Below, one piece after another: positions 1-6,735 of a stretch of 6,815 nucleotides of DNA. Made by a program: the position numbers and the translations under genes. The first letter of the stretch is position 1. Every line of letters starts with the position of its first letter. Origin of the DNA: Phytoactinopolyspora endophytica (GTDB lineage: Bacteria; Actinomycetota; Actinomycetes; Jiangellales; Jiangellaceae); the NCBI RefSeq assembly GCF_004138495.1, contig NZ_ML142860.1, positions 147,936 through 154,750 on the forward strand, in the 5' to 3' direction. The notes beneath the pieces are model-generated. The model saw only the letters and a program-made list of their open reading frames with translations. It ran no database searches and was not told the DNA's origin.

Positions 1-1522
1 CCATGGCGGCGGCCTTCTCGGTGAGACCTTCGGACTCGCCCTTCAGCTTCTCGCGGATCGCTTCGGCCTCCACCAGCGCCTTCTCCCGCGCTGCGGCAGC
101 CTCGGCGCGGCCGGTCTTCTCGATGACCTCGGCGTCGCGGTCGCGGACCTCGACGTCGGCCAGCCCGGCCGCGGCGGCCTCGGCCTGGGTCGCTTCGGCA
201 AGACGTACCTTGGCCTGCGCGTCGAGCTCGGCGGCCTGCTGGCGGGCTTCGGCGAGGGTGAGCTCCTCCTGGGCGCGGTGCTTGGCCGCCTGCTCGGCGG
301 CCTCGGCGGCCTTGATGTCCTTGACCAGGTTCTCCTGCGCATCGGCCTCGGCGGCGATGACCTTCGCCTCGCGCTCGCGCTCGGCCTCTTCGACCGTGCG
401 CACCCGCTTGATGTTCTCTTCCTGCTCGGCGACGGTCTTGTCCACCGCGACCCGCTCACGGACCACCTCGGCCACCGACCGCTTCTCGGTCTCGACCTCT
501 TTCTGCATGTCGATGGTGGCGAGCTCGGTCTCCCGGTCCCGCGCGACGACCTCGAGCTGGCGGTCCTTCTCGATCTTCTCGGTCTCGACGGCGACGACGC
601 GCTGCCGGTTCAGCTCCGCGACGGCGATCTCGCGCTGCTTGTTCTCGCTCTGCACGCCGACCTGCTCGTCGGTGCGGATGTTCGCGGACTCCGACTTGAG
701 CCGCTCCTCGGCCCGGACCCGGGCGGTCTCGGCCTCCTCGCGAGCGCGGAGCGTGTCGACCTCGCGCTGCTGGGTGGCCTCGGCGTCGGCCTGACGCCGC
801 TCGAGCTCGAGGATCGTCTCCCGGGCTTCGACGTTCTGCCGGGTGATCTCCTTCTCCCGGCCACGCTCGTAGTCGTTGGTGCTGACGTGCTCTTTGGCGG
901 TGAGCTCGGTGATCTTGCGGATACCCTGCGCGTCCAGGATGTTCTGCTTGTCGAGCTGCGCCATCGGCGTCTGCTCGAGGTAGTCGATGGCCGCGTCTTC
1001 CAGGCTGTAGCCGTTCAGATCGGTGCCGATGACCCGCATGATCTGGTCTCGGAACTCCTCGCGCTTGGTGTAGAGGTCGACGAAATCCATGTGCTTGCCG
1101 ACGGTCTTCAGCGCCTCGGAGAACTTGGCGTTGAACAGTACTTGCAGGGTGTCCTGGTCGCTGGCGCGCTCGGTGCCGATCGCCTGTGCGACCTTGATGA
1201 CGTCCTCGGTGGTCTTGTTCACCCGGACGAAGAACGTGATCCGGATGTCGGCACGGATGTTGTCCTTGCAGATCAGACCCTCATGAGCGGTCCGTTCGAT
1301 GTCGATGGTCTTGACCGAGATGTCCATGAACTCGGCCTTGTGGATGATCGGCATCACGACGGCACCGGTGAACGTGACGTCCACGTTGCGTACCTTCGAG
1401 ATGATCAGCGCATAGCCCTGTTCGACCTTGCGGAAGAGTCGCGTGACCACGAAGACCACGGCGAGTAGAACGACCAGGAGTATGGCCAGTAGCACTCCCA
1501 GTCCGGTACCAAGGGTGTCCAT
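1..1522 (-). CDS. Flotillin / SPFH-domain membrane scaffold protein, YqiK type (3' end beyond window)
   Basis: 507 residues are visible; the C-terminus runs off the left edge. Residues about 5-29 form one hydrophobic membrane segment ending in basic RLFRK. Residues about 30-205 read as an SPFH/PHB domain (VEQGYALIISK, MDISVKTIDIERT, GLICKDNIRADIRITFFVRVN, FSEALKTVGK, YTKREEFRDQI, DLNGYSLEDAAIDYLEQTP, LDAQGIRKITELTA). From memory these strings are close to E. coli YqiK. From about residue 215 the chain is a long Glu/Ala/Arg-rich coiled coil with repeated AEA-type heptads, the flotillin oligomerisation domain. The ATG at 1522 has AAGGA at 1530-1534, seven bases upstream, and immediately precedes the membrane segment. 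Flotillins assemble into membrane-bound oligomers that organise microdomains. The gene follows the YqiJ-like gene after 111 bp in the same direction. The family call is firm; the cellular client is unknown. The opposite strand has long open frames that are compositional shadows. Confidence 0.93.
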   Translation of the reverse strand, partial: MDTLGTGLGVLLAILLVVLLAVVFVVTRLFRKVEQGYALIISKVRNVDVTFTGAVVMPIIHKAEFMDISVKTIDIERTAHEGLICKDNIRADIRITFFVRVNKTTEDVIKVAQAIGTERASDQDTLQVLFNAKFSEALKTVGKHMDFVDLYTKREEFRDQIMRVIGTDLNGYSLEDAAIDYLEQTPMAQLDKQNILDAQGIRKITELTAKEHVSTNDYERGREKEITRQNVEARETILELERRQADAEATQQREVDTLRAREEAETARVRAEERLKSESANIRTDEQVGVQSENKQREIAVAELNRQRVVAVETEKIEKDRQLEVVARDRETELATIDMQKEVETEKRSVAEVVRERVAVDKTVAEQEENIKRVRTVEEAEREREAKVIAAEADAQENLVKDIKAAEAAEQAAKHRAQEELTLAEARQQAAELDAQAKVRLAEATQAEAAAAGLADVEVRDRDAEVIEKTGRAEAAAAREKALVEAEAIREKLKGESEGLTEKAAAM

Positions 1523-1633
1523 CACAGCATCCTTCGAGTCATCTTGGATCTCACCTTTACAGGGCAGTTCGACAACATATATCCAGTACCTATAGGGACG
1601 CTTTCATGCCGCTTTCCCGTCCACATCACGTGG

Positions 1634-2263
1634 CTACAGCTCGCGGCCCGGGTCGAGCTCGGCCGCGAACGGCGAGACCCAGAAGACCTCGTCGTCGGGG
1701 TCGTAGTCGAAGATCAACGCGGTGCTGCCGGAGCCGAACTCGTCCTGGCCGGTCTGCCGGACATGGATGAGCGCACTGGAGCCGTCGTCGGCGGTGACCT
1801 CGGCTTGCCCGGTGCCGTCGCCGATCGGGGCGGTGCGGATGATGCACAGCTTTCCGACGAAGTCGCTGCGGGACGACTCTTTGACCTTGGGAAGCGTCCG
1901 GCGGGCGAACATGACGATGAACGACGTGATGACCCACCCGACGACGACCGCCAGTACCAGCGCGACCACGCCGAGACCCACGGCCGCGGGGCTGGAGAGG
2001 TCCAGTGTGTCGATCACCACCGTGCCGGTGAGCGCGGCGAACCAACTGAACGCGATCAGCGACGAGAGCGCGACCGTGACCGGCACGCCGCCAAGCCCGA
2101 CGCTCGCGAGCATGCCGGTTCCGCCGTCGCCCGCGTCGCCGTCGAACAGATCAAGGCCCAGGCCTCCCAGCAGCACGACGATCCAGTAGGCCATGAGCAC
2201 CACCAACATGAAGCTGAAGACGACCACGGGGAACGTCAACGCGGTCTCGATGAAGTCGGTCAC
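1634..2263 (-). CDS. YqiJ-like integral membrane protein with C-terminal OB-like domain, flotillin partner
   Basis: 209 residues from a GTG start. Hydrophobic segments lie at about 9-34, 58-84 and 93-120. A Gly/Asp-rich loop (LDLFDGDAGDGGTG) separates the first two. A basic stretch (RRTLPKVKESSRSD) leads into a soluble beta-rich tail from about residue 135 (FVGKLCIIRT, GQAEVTADD, SALIHVRQTG, ALIFDYDPDDEVFWV), which fits the OB-like fold of YqiJ/NfeD-class proteins. In known families such proteins are encoded beside flotillins and are thought to work with them in membrane microdomains. The position directly upstream of the YqiK-type flotillin supports this call more than any single motif. The GTG at 2263 is chosen because AAAGGGG lies just upstream and the membrane segment starts at once. 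The frame stays open further upstream, but that extension would cover the promoter-like region and reads as low-complexity Arg-rich sequence. Family assignment is by layout and recalled similarity. Confidence 0.8.
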   Translation of the reverse strand: MTDFIETALTFPVVVFSFMLVVLMAYWIVVLLGGLGLDLFDGDAGDGGTGMLASVGLGGVPVTVALSSLIAFSWFAALTGTVVIDTLDLSSPAAVGLGVVALVLAVVVGWVITSFIVMFARRTLPKVKESSRSDFVGKLCIIRTAPIGDGTGQAEVTADDGSSALIHVRQTGQDEFGSGSTALIFDYDPDDEVFWVSPFAAELDPGREL

Positions 2264-2352
2264 CGACCGCCCCTTTCCCCCTCGAACCACGCCGGCGGCG
2301 CTGGCGCTACGACCCGGCCCCGACAGGGCACGACGTCGCCATGACCCTCGGG

Positions 2353-2382
2353 AGTATAACCATGCGGTATGTGGGCTCGTAA
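2353..2382 (-). promoter_or_regulatory. Putative promoter of the YqiJ-like/flotillin pair
   Basis: Reading the minus strand, TTACGA (2382-2377) is followed after 18 bases by TATACT (2358-2353). The -10 matches the actinobacterial TANNNT pattern closely; the -35 is weak (3 of 6). A start near 2346 would leave a leader of about 83 bases before the GTG at 2263. That leader begins almost at once with a tiny frame (2342-2307, MATSCPVGAGS) that could be a leader peptide or chance. Confidence 0.5.
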
Positions 2383-2408
2383 CCCGGCTTCCCAGGGTGG
2401 TGTGGCCG

Positions 2409-3347
2409 CTAGTCCGCCCGTTCAGGCGGTGGTGTGCGTGAACTGACCTGCACCCGATCCGGGTGGGAGGCGTCGTCGGTCTCCGCCCTCTGATCTGTTG
2501 TTCCGGGCGTGCCGTTGACCGCATCTCCGGCGGGCGGCGGCGCAGAAGTCTGCGTATCGCCTGGCATCTGCGCATCGTCCGGCGTCCGCGCATCCTCCGG
2601 CGTCCGACCAGCGTCCAGATCGGAAGGTGGGCTCCGTCGGCCCTTGGCCTCTGCCCGGACCAACAGCACGTATCCGGTGACGCCGACCACGGCGAAGATG
2701 AACCACTGGAACGCATACGACAGATGTGGACCGGTATCGACGTCAGGAGCCGGCAAAGCGACCAGGTCCTCGCCGATCGGCTCGATCGCCTCGGCCCACG
2801 CCGGGGTCAGTGGATACGGCAGGGCGTCGGCGATCTGCTCGACGTTGACGTAGCGGATCCGTCCGCCGGCCGCATCGCCCGCTTCACGCTGGTCCTCCGA
2901 CTCACGCAGTCGTGCGGTGACCGTGACTTCTCCGGAAGGCGCCGAGGGAACCTCGGGCTCGGTCTCGTCCGACGGGTAGAAACCGCGATCGACGAGGATC
3001 GCCGTGCCGTCCTCGGTCACCAAGGGTGTCACCACGTGGAAACCGCGGGTACCGTTGAGCGGCCGCAACCGCAGCAGAAGCTCGTGGTCAGCGTCGTACC
3101 GGCCGGTGACCTCGACATGCCGCCACTGCTCGGACTCGTCAAGGGTGCCGGACGCCGGATCCGGGCCCAGCACGTCCTCCAGCTGGGCGGGCGGAGCGTC
3201 CTCGTTGGCTTCGATGATCTCGTTGCGCTCGGATCGCTCCTCGTCGCGGTCGAGCTGCCACATGCCCAGCCGCACGCATGCGAGAACGAGCAGGATGCCG
3301 GCGAAGGTCCGTACCAGCCAGCGTCTGCTCACGAGGAACCTGTACAC
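2409..3347 (-). CDS. SURF1-family cytochrome c oxidase assembly protein with extended repeat-bearing tail
   Basis: 312 residues from the GTG at 3347. The layout is that of SURF1: an N-terminal membrane helix (about 12-30, ending GMWQLDR), a long extracytoplasmic domain, and a second helix at about 212-231 (YAFQWFIFAVVGVTGYVLLV). Family marks include the early WQL, RHVEVTGRYD (76-85), RGFHVVTPL (101-109), AILVDRGFYP (116-125) and GPHLSYAFQW (206-215). SURF1 proteins help insert haem a into cytochrome aa3 oxidase, so the host is probably an aerobic respirer; no cox or cta gene lies in the window. After the second helix comes a hydrophilic tail of about 80 residues rich in Pro, Asp, Thr and Ala, partly made of hexapeptide repeats. 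The start is the least sure part: VYRFLVSRRWL matches the usual actinobacterial N-terminus, but an in-frame ATG at 3365 would add six residues. Neither has a strong ribosome binding site. Confidence 0.9.
   Translation of the reverse strand: MYRFLVSRRWLVRTFAGILLVLACVRLGMWQLDRDEERSERNEIIEANEDAPPAQLEDVLGPDPASGTLDESEQWRHVEVTGRYDADHELLLRLRPLNGTRGFHVVTPLVTEDGTAILVDRGFYPSDETEPEVPSAPSGEVTVTARLRESEDQREAGDAAGGRIRYVNVEQIADALPYPLTPAWAEAIEPIGEDLVALPAPDVDTGPHLSYAFQWFIFAVVGVTGYVLLVRAEAKGRRSPPSDLDAGRTPEDARTPDDAQMPGDTQTSAPPPAGDAVNGTPGTTDQRAETDDASHPDRVQVSSRTPPPERAD
2552..2605. repeat. Three 18-bp tandem units coding hexapeptide repeats in the SURF1 tail
   Basis: Units at 2570-2587 (GCGCATCGTCCGGCGTCC) and 2588-2605 (GCGCATCCTCCGGCGTCC) differ at one base. 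A third, diverged unit at 2552-2569 matches 13 of 18. On the minus strand they encode RTPEDA, RTPDDA and QMPGDT (residues about 248-265). The unit length is a whole number of codons, so unit gain or loss would keep the frame. Confidence 0.8.
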
Positions 3348-3377
3348 AGCTCGACCGTAGACCATAGCCTGGAGGGC
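3348..3377. promoter_or_regulatory. Compact divergent promoter region between SURF1 and moaA
   Basis: Only 30 bp separate the two chosen start codons. On the plus strand TAGCCT (3365-3370) ends seven bases before the moaA ATG, the spacing expected for a leaderless transcript. On the minus strand TATGGT (3366-3361) ends 13 bases before the SURF1 GTG. Both fit TANNNT and overlap by two bases. GGAGG at 3371-3375 is only two bases from the moaA ATG, too close for a standard Shine-Dalgarno. No convincing -35 was seen. The start sites are inferred. Confidence 0.35.
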
Positions 3378-4367
3378 ATGCTTATCGACCGGTATGGGCG
3401 AATTGCCACAGACCTTCGCGTGTCCTTGACCGACCGCTGTAACCTCCGTTGCACGTACTGTATGCCGGAGGAAGGCCTCGCCTGGCTGCCCAAGCCGGAA
3501 CTCCTCACGGACGACGAGGTCGTGCGCCTGGTCCGTATCGGGGTGGAGAGACTCGGCATCCGCGAGGTCCGGTTCACCGGCGGGGAGCCGCTGTTGCGGC
3601 GCGGGCTGGTTGACATCGTCTCCGGATGTGCGCAACTGTCGCCGCGCCCCGAGCTGTCGCTGACGACGAACGCGGTAGGCCTGGCACGGATGGCCGGCAC
3701 TCTGGCCGACGCCGGACTGGACCGGGTCAACGGTTCCCTGGACACGCTCAAAGCGGAACGGTTCGAGAGTCTCACGCACCGCCGGCGGCTTCAGGACGTC
3801 CTCGACGGTCTGGCCGCCGCGGATGCGGCAGGTCTGTCCCCGGTGAAGGTGAACGCCGTACTGATGCGCGATGTGAACGACGACGAGGCGCCGGAACTAC
3901 TCGGGTGGGCCCTGGAGAATGGCTACGAATTGCGCTTCATCGAGCAGATGCCGCTGGACGCACAGCACGGCTGGCAGCGCGACGAGATGGTCACCGCGGG
4001 TGACATTCTGGCTTCACTGCAGCGCCTCTACGAGCTGACGCCTGAGCATCCCGAGGAGCGGGGGAGCGCGCCGGCCGAGAAGTGGCTGGTGAACGGTGGG
4101 CCCGATCGGGTGGGCATCATCGCTTCGGTCACCCGGCCGTTCTGCGGAACGTGCGACCGCACCAGGCTCACCGCCGACGGCCAGGTCAGGACCTGCCTGT
4201 TCGCTCGCGAAGAGTCGGATCTGCGCGGCGCGATGCGAGACGGCGCGAGCGACGAGGAGATCGCCCAGCGGTGGCGGGTGGCGATGGCAGGCAAGGCCGC
4301 CGGCCATGGCATCGATGACCCCGGTTTCCTGCAGCCGGGCCGCCCGATGTCTGCGATCGGCGGCTGA
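3378..4367 (+). CDS. moaA: GTP 3',8-cyclase MoaA (molybdenum cofactor biosynthesis)
   Basis: 329 residues, normal length. MoaA is a radical-SAM enzyme that, with MoaC, converts GTP to cyclic pyranopterin monophosphate, the first step of molybdenum cofactor synthesis, in the cytoplasm. The N-terminal cluster motif CNLRCTYC gives C21, C25 and C28 for the SAM-binding 4Fe-4S cluster. GGEP follows at 68-71. The C-terminal cluster motif is Cx2Cx13C (C256, C259, C273). The protein ends in the conserved Gly-Gly (IGG) needed by the family for activity. The ATG at 3378 gives the usual MLIDRYGRIATDLRVSLTDR start; the frame is open far upstream but has no ATG, GTG or TTG close to it. No other moa, moe or molybdoenzyme gene is in the window. 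Residue 119 is Gly in RVNGSLD, where the family usually has Val or Ile. Confidence 0.97.
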   Translation: MLIDRYGRIATDLRVSLTDRCNLRCTYCMPEEGLAWLPKPELLTDDEVVRLVRIGVERLGIREVRFTGGEPLLRRGLVDIVSGCAQLSPRPELSLTTNAVGLARMAGTLADAGLDRVNGSLDTLKAERFESLTHRRRLQDVLDGLAAADAAGLSPVKVNAVLMRDVNDDEAPELLGWALENGYELRFIEQMPLDAQHGWQRDEMVTAGDILASLQRLYELTPEHPEERGSAPAEKWLVNGGPDRVGIIASVTRPFCGTCDRTRLTADGQVRTCLFAREESDLRGAMRDGASDEEIAQRWRVAMAGKAAGHGIDDPGFLQPGRPMSAIGG

Positions 4368-4382
4368 CCACCCGGAATACGG

Positions 4383-4420
4383 CGACGCCGGGCAGCCACG
4401 GGGGAAGCCGCCCGACGTCG
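4383..4420. terminator. Possible bidirectional terminator between convergent moaA and DUF3099 genes
   Basis: CGACGCCGGGC (4383-4393) pairs with GCCCGACGTCG (4410-4420), 10 of 11 positions matching, around a 16-base loop. It lies in the 113-bp gap between two facing stop codons. There is no clear T-tract on either side, which is common in high-GC actinobacteria. Confidence 0.4.
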
Positions 4421-4480
4421 TCGTTACGCAGCGCACCGACGGGGGAATGCGGAACGTGCGCGTTGGGGAGTATTGCACGT

Positions 4481-4855
4481 CTAGGGAGCTGACCGGAAGG
4501 CCTCCGAGCGGTGTTTTTGATCATTTGGATCATCGTCTCGCGTCGCAGGGGGTAACTCCGGGCGCTGGACCGGCGGAAAGGTTTCTATGGTTCCGTGGGT
4601 GGGACGGCTCGCGGCGTTGACGATGACGACGGCGATGTACGGCAGTACCACGGCACCGATGATGAAGATCCATCGGACCCAGCCGGTCGTGAGGACGGCC
4701 AGCGGTAGGCAGGCGACCCGGATGCCCATCATCCACAGATAACGACGCTGGCGGGAGCGCAGATCGTGGCTGCGACCGGGGGCGGCCGTCGTCACCGACT
4801 GAACGGGCTCATCATGCCGCGGCGAGTGACGATGGATCTGGTTCACCCTTAACAC
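4481..4855 (-). CDS. Small DUF3099-type membrane protein
   Basis: 124 residues with the GTG at 4855 as start. A charged N-terminal part with QSVTTA and a basic stretch (RSHDLRSRQRRYLWMM) leads into two closely spaced hydrophobic segments, about 42-58 (MGIRVACLPLAVLTTGW) and 60-81 (RWIFIIGAVVLPYIAVVIVNAA). A Pro/Asp/Arg-rich cytoplasmic-type tail follows. This two-helix plan with GIR...GW.RW...GAV.LPY.AV..AN-like spacing is that of the actinobacterial DUF3099 family, whose function is unknown. The start is uncertain: the GTG at 4855 has AGGT six bases upstream, whereas an in-frame GTG at 4846 has only AAGG touching it; an ATG at 4924 would lie upstream of the possible -10. It converges with moaA and diverges from fabG. 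Confidence 0.8.
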   Translation of the reverse strand: MLRVNQIHRHSPRHDEPVQSVTTAAPGRSHDLRSRQRRYLWMMGIRVACLPLAVLTTGWVRWIFIIGAVVLPYIAVVIVNAASRPTHGTIETFPPVQRPELPPATRDDDPNDQKHRSEAFRSAP

Positions 4856-4879
4856 GCTACGACCTGATCGCCTGTGAGG

Positions 4880-4885
4880 GCTATA
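4880..4885 (-). promoter_or_regulatory. Possible -10 box of the DUF3099 gene
   Basis: TATAGC on the minus strand lies 24 bases before the GTG at 4855, giving a short leader with a weak AGGT ribosome site. It departs from TANNNT at its last base and no good -35 is visible, so this is a weak call. Confidence 0.25.
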
Positions 4886-4910
4886 GCAGATTCCGCAACG
4901 CGGCGTCGGT

Positions 4911-4925
4911 TGTGCGGTTCGCACA
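4911..4925. promoter_or_regulatory. Operator-like dyad upstream of fabG
   Basis: TGTGCG (4911-4916) and CGCACA (4920-4925) form a perfect inverted repeat around GTT. It lies in the 164-bp divergent region, about 95 bp before fabG and about 55 bp before the DUF3099 gene. Symmetry and placement suit a dimeric regulator, but the arms are short and I recognise no known regulator site. Confidence 0.3.
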
Positions 4926-4961
4926 TCACAGCCCGGTCCGGTGTTGGCAGGCCCGCCCAGG

Positions 4962-4989
4962 GTGCCGCGCTGACGGCATCAGGTAGCGT
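4962..4989 (+). promoter_or_regulatory. Possible fabG-fabI promoter
   Basis: TAGCGT (4984-4989) fits the TANNNT -10 pattern; GTGCCG (4962-4967) is a weak -35 with a 16-base spacer. A start near 4996 would leave a leader of about 24 bases holding the fabG ribosome site. Confidence 0.35.
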
Positions 4990-5001
4990 CATCAGGGCTG
5001 A

Positions 5002-5724
<723 letters not shown>

Positions 5725-5727
5725 GCC

Positions 5728-6492
5728 ATGGGAATTCTTGACGGCAAACGCATTCTGGTGACGGGTGTCCTGACCGACTCGTCGTTCGGGTTCCACGTCG
5801 CCAAACTGGCGCAGCAGGAAGGCGCCACGGTGGTGCTGACCGGTTTCGGCAGGATGACTCTGGTCGAGCGGATCGCTGGCAGGCTTCCATCGCCGGCTCC
5901 GGTGATCGAGCTCGACGTCCAGAACGACGAGCATCTGAGCACGCTGGCAGAGCGCGTCTCCGAGCACGTCGACGGCCTTGACGGCGTCGTGCACTCGGTC
6001 GCCTTCGCGCCGCAGACGGCGCTCGGGGGTAGCTTCCTGGAGACCTCCTACGATGACGTGTCCACCGCGGTCCACGTCTCCGCGTACTCACTCAAGTCGC
6101 TGACCATGGCGACCCTGCCGTTGATGCCGGACGGCGGTTCCGTGGTGGGCATGGATTTCGACGCGCAGGTAGCGTGGCCGGGTTACGACTGGATGGGTGT
6201 GGCGAAAGCAGGGCTCGAGGCGACGTCGCGGTACCTCGCGAAGTACCTCGGCGAGCGTGGTGTCCGGGTCAATCTCATCTCGGCCGGGCCGGTGAAGACG
6301 ATGGCTGCACGGTCGATCCCGGGCTTCGAGGAGTTCGAGGGCGTGTGGGACAAGCGGGCTCCGCTGGGGTGGGACCTCAGTGACCCCGAGCCGGGCGCAC
6401 GGGGTGTGGTCGCTCTGCTGTCCGACTGGTTCCCCAAGACGACCGGCGAGGTCATCCACGTCGACGGTGGAGTGCACGCGGTCGGCGCTTGA
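5728..6492 (+). CDS. fabI: Enoyl-[acyl-carrier-protein] reductase (NADH) FabI / InhA type
   Basis: 254 residues. It performs the last reductive step of fatty acid elongation, trans-2-enoyl-ACP to acyl-ACP with NADH. It has the divergent SDR nucleotide motif of enoyl reductases (TGVLTDSSFGFHVA, 12-25), ELDVQNDEHL (61-70), VVHSVAFAPQ (87-96) and GMDFDAQ (141-147). The catalytic YxxxxxxK is Y153 and K160 (GYDWMGVAK). SAGP at 185-188 and the ending HVDGGVHAVG are typical. By recalled alignment, S90 and F144 match S94 and F149 of M. tuberculosis InhA, while F20 stands where InhA has I21. The substrate-binding loop (about 191-210) is roughly ten residues shorter than in InhA, as in the streptomycete form, which suggests ordinary-length fatty acids rather than mycolic precursors. 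It follows fabG by three bases. This pair is the InhA drug-target operon in mycobacteria. Confidence 0.96.
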   Translation: MGILDGKRILVTGVLTDSSFGFHVAKLAQQEGATVVLTGFGRMTLVERIAGRLPSPAPVIELDVQNDEHLSTLAERVSEHVDGLDGVVHSVAFAPQTALGGSFLETSYDDVSTAVHVSAYSLKSLTMATLPLMPDGGSVVGMDFDAQVAWPGYDWMGVAKAGLEATSRYLAKYLGERGVRVNLISAGPVKTMAARSIPGFEEFEGVWDKRAPLGWDLSDPEPGARGVVALLSDWFPKTTGEVIHVDGGVHAVGA

Positions 6493-6539
6493 CGCCTCCG
6501 TTCGCAGTGGTGAGGTTGTTCTCGGGGCTTCTGCCGGAC

Positions 6540-6650
6540 GATGGGGCGGGGAACTTCTTCTCACTCTCACGCGATCGGCGAGCGGCTTTGGTTGCTGATA
6601 CGTGATCCGTCGCCGATCGAAGATCGCTCGAAGAAGTTCCCCGCCCCATC
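6540..6650. repeat. Nested perfect inverted repeat (21-bp outer arms, 10-bp inner arms) downstream of fabI
   Basis: The arm at 6540-6560 (core GGGGCGGGGAACTTCTTC) is the exact reverse complement of 6630-6650, 21 of 21 bases, with 69 bases between. Inside, CGATCGGCGA (6572-6581) is the exact reverse complement of TCGCCGATCG (6610-6619). The folded form would have a 21-bp stem, a near-symmetric internal loop (11 and 10 bases), a 10-bp stem and a 28-base apical loop. There is no coding frame of note and no clear target-site duplication at the outer ends. It begins 48 bases after the fabI stop. It could be a miniature inverted-repeat element, a dispersed palindromic repeat, or an unusually long fabI terminator or structured RNA. 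The inverted repeats are certain; the identity is not. Confidence 0.85.
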
Positions 6651-6708
6651 TGTGTGCTTGCGTTTCGTACGACGCGTTGAACCGGGTTAACCGTCACTCC
6701 AGCCGGGT

Positions 6709-6727
6709 AGATCACCGGCGGTGATCT
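6709..6727. terminator. Palindromic hairpin, probable terminator of the leftward gene at the right edge
   Basis: AGATCACCG (6709-6717) and CGGTGATCT (6719-6727) are exact reverse complements around one base; as RNA the stem would be about seven pairs with a five-base loop. It lies eight bases past the stop codon of the partial minus-strand frame ending at 6736. The position fits a terminator, but there is no T-tract and a protein-binding palindrome is not excluded. Confidence 0.5.
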
Positions 6728-6735
6728 TCGTCCAC

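Noticed and set aside
1..507. Possible repeat array in the flotillin 3' half
   Set aside because: The recurring GCCGAGGCC-like triplets reflect the Ala/Glu coiled-coil code and not a DNA repeat of fixed unit.
278..1468. 396-residue plus-strand open frame
   Set aside because: Opposite the flotillin coiled coil; Leu/Gly/Asp-rich composition with no family motif is the usual shadow of Glu/Ala/Arg-rich codons in high-GC DNA.
1591..1621. Weak hairpin and AT-rich patch between the YqiJ-like gene and flotillin, considered as terminator or internal promoter
   Set aside because: The stem is only about five pairs with a long loop, and no hexamer pair with proper spacing was found; co-transcription is simpler.
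2264..2716. Upstream extension of the YqiJ-like protein to an ATG at 2716
   Set aside because: Would overlap the SURF1 C-terminus and the promoter-like region and add Arg-rich low-complexity sequence; the GTG at 2263 has a good ribosome site.
2463..3377. Upstream extension of the moaA frame by about 305 residues
   Set aside because: Antisense to SURF1; the conserved MoaA N-terminus starts at the ATG at 3378.
6452..6715. 87-residue minus-strand frame across the nested repeat
   Set aside because: Overlaps the end of fabI antisense and reads through both repeat arms; composition is not protein-like.
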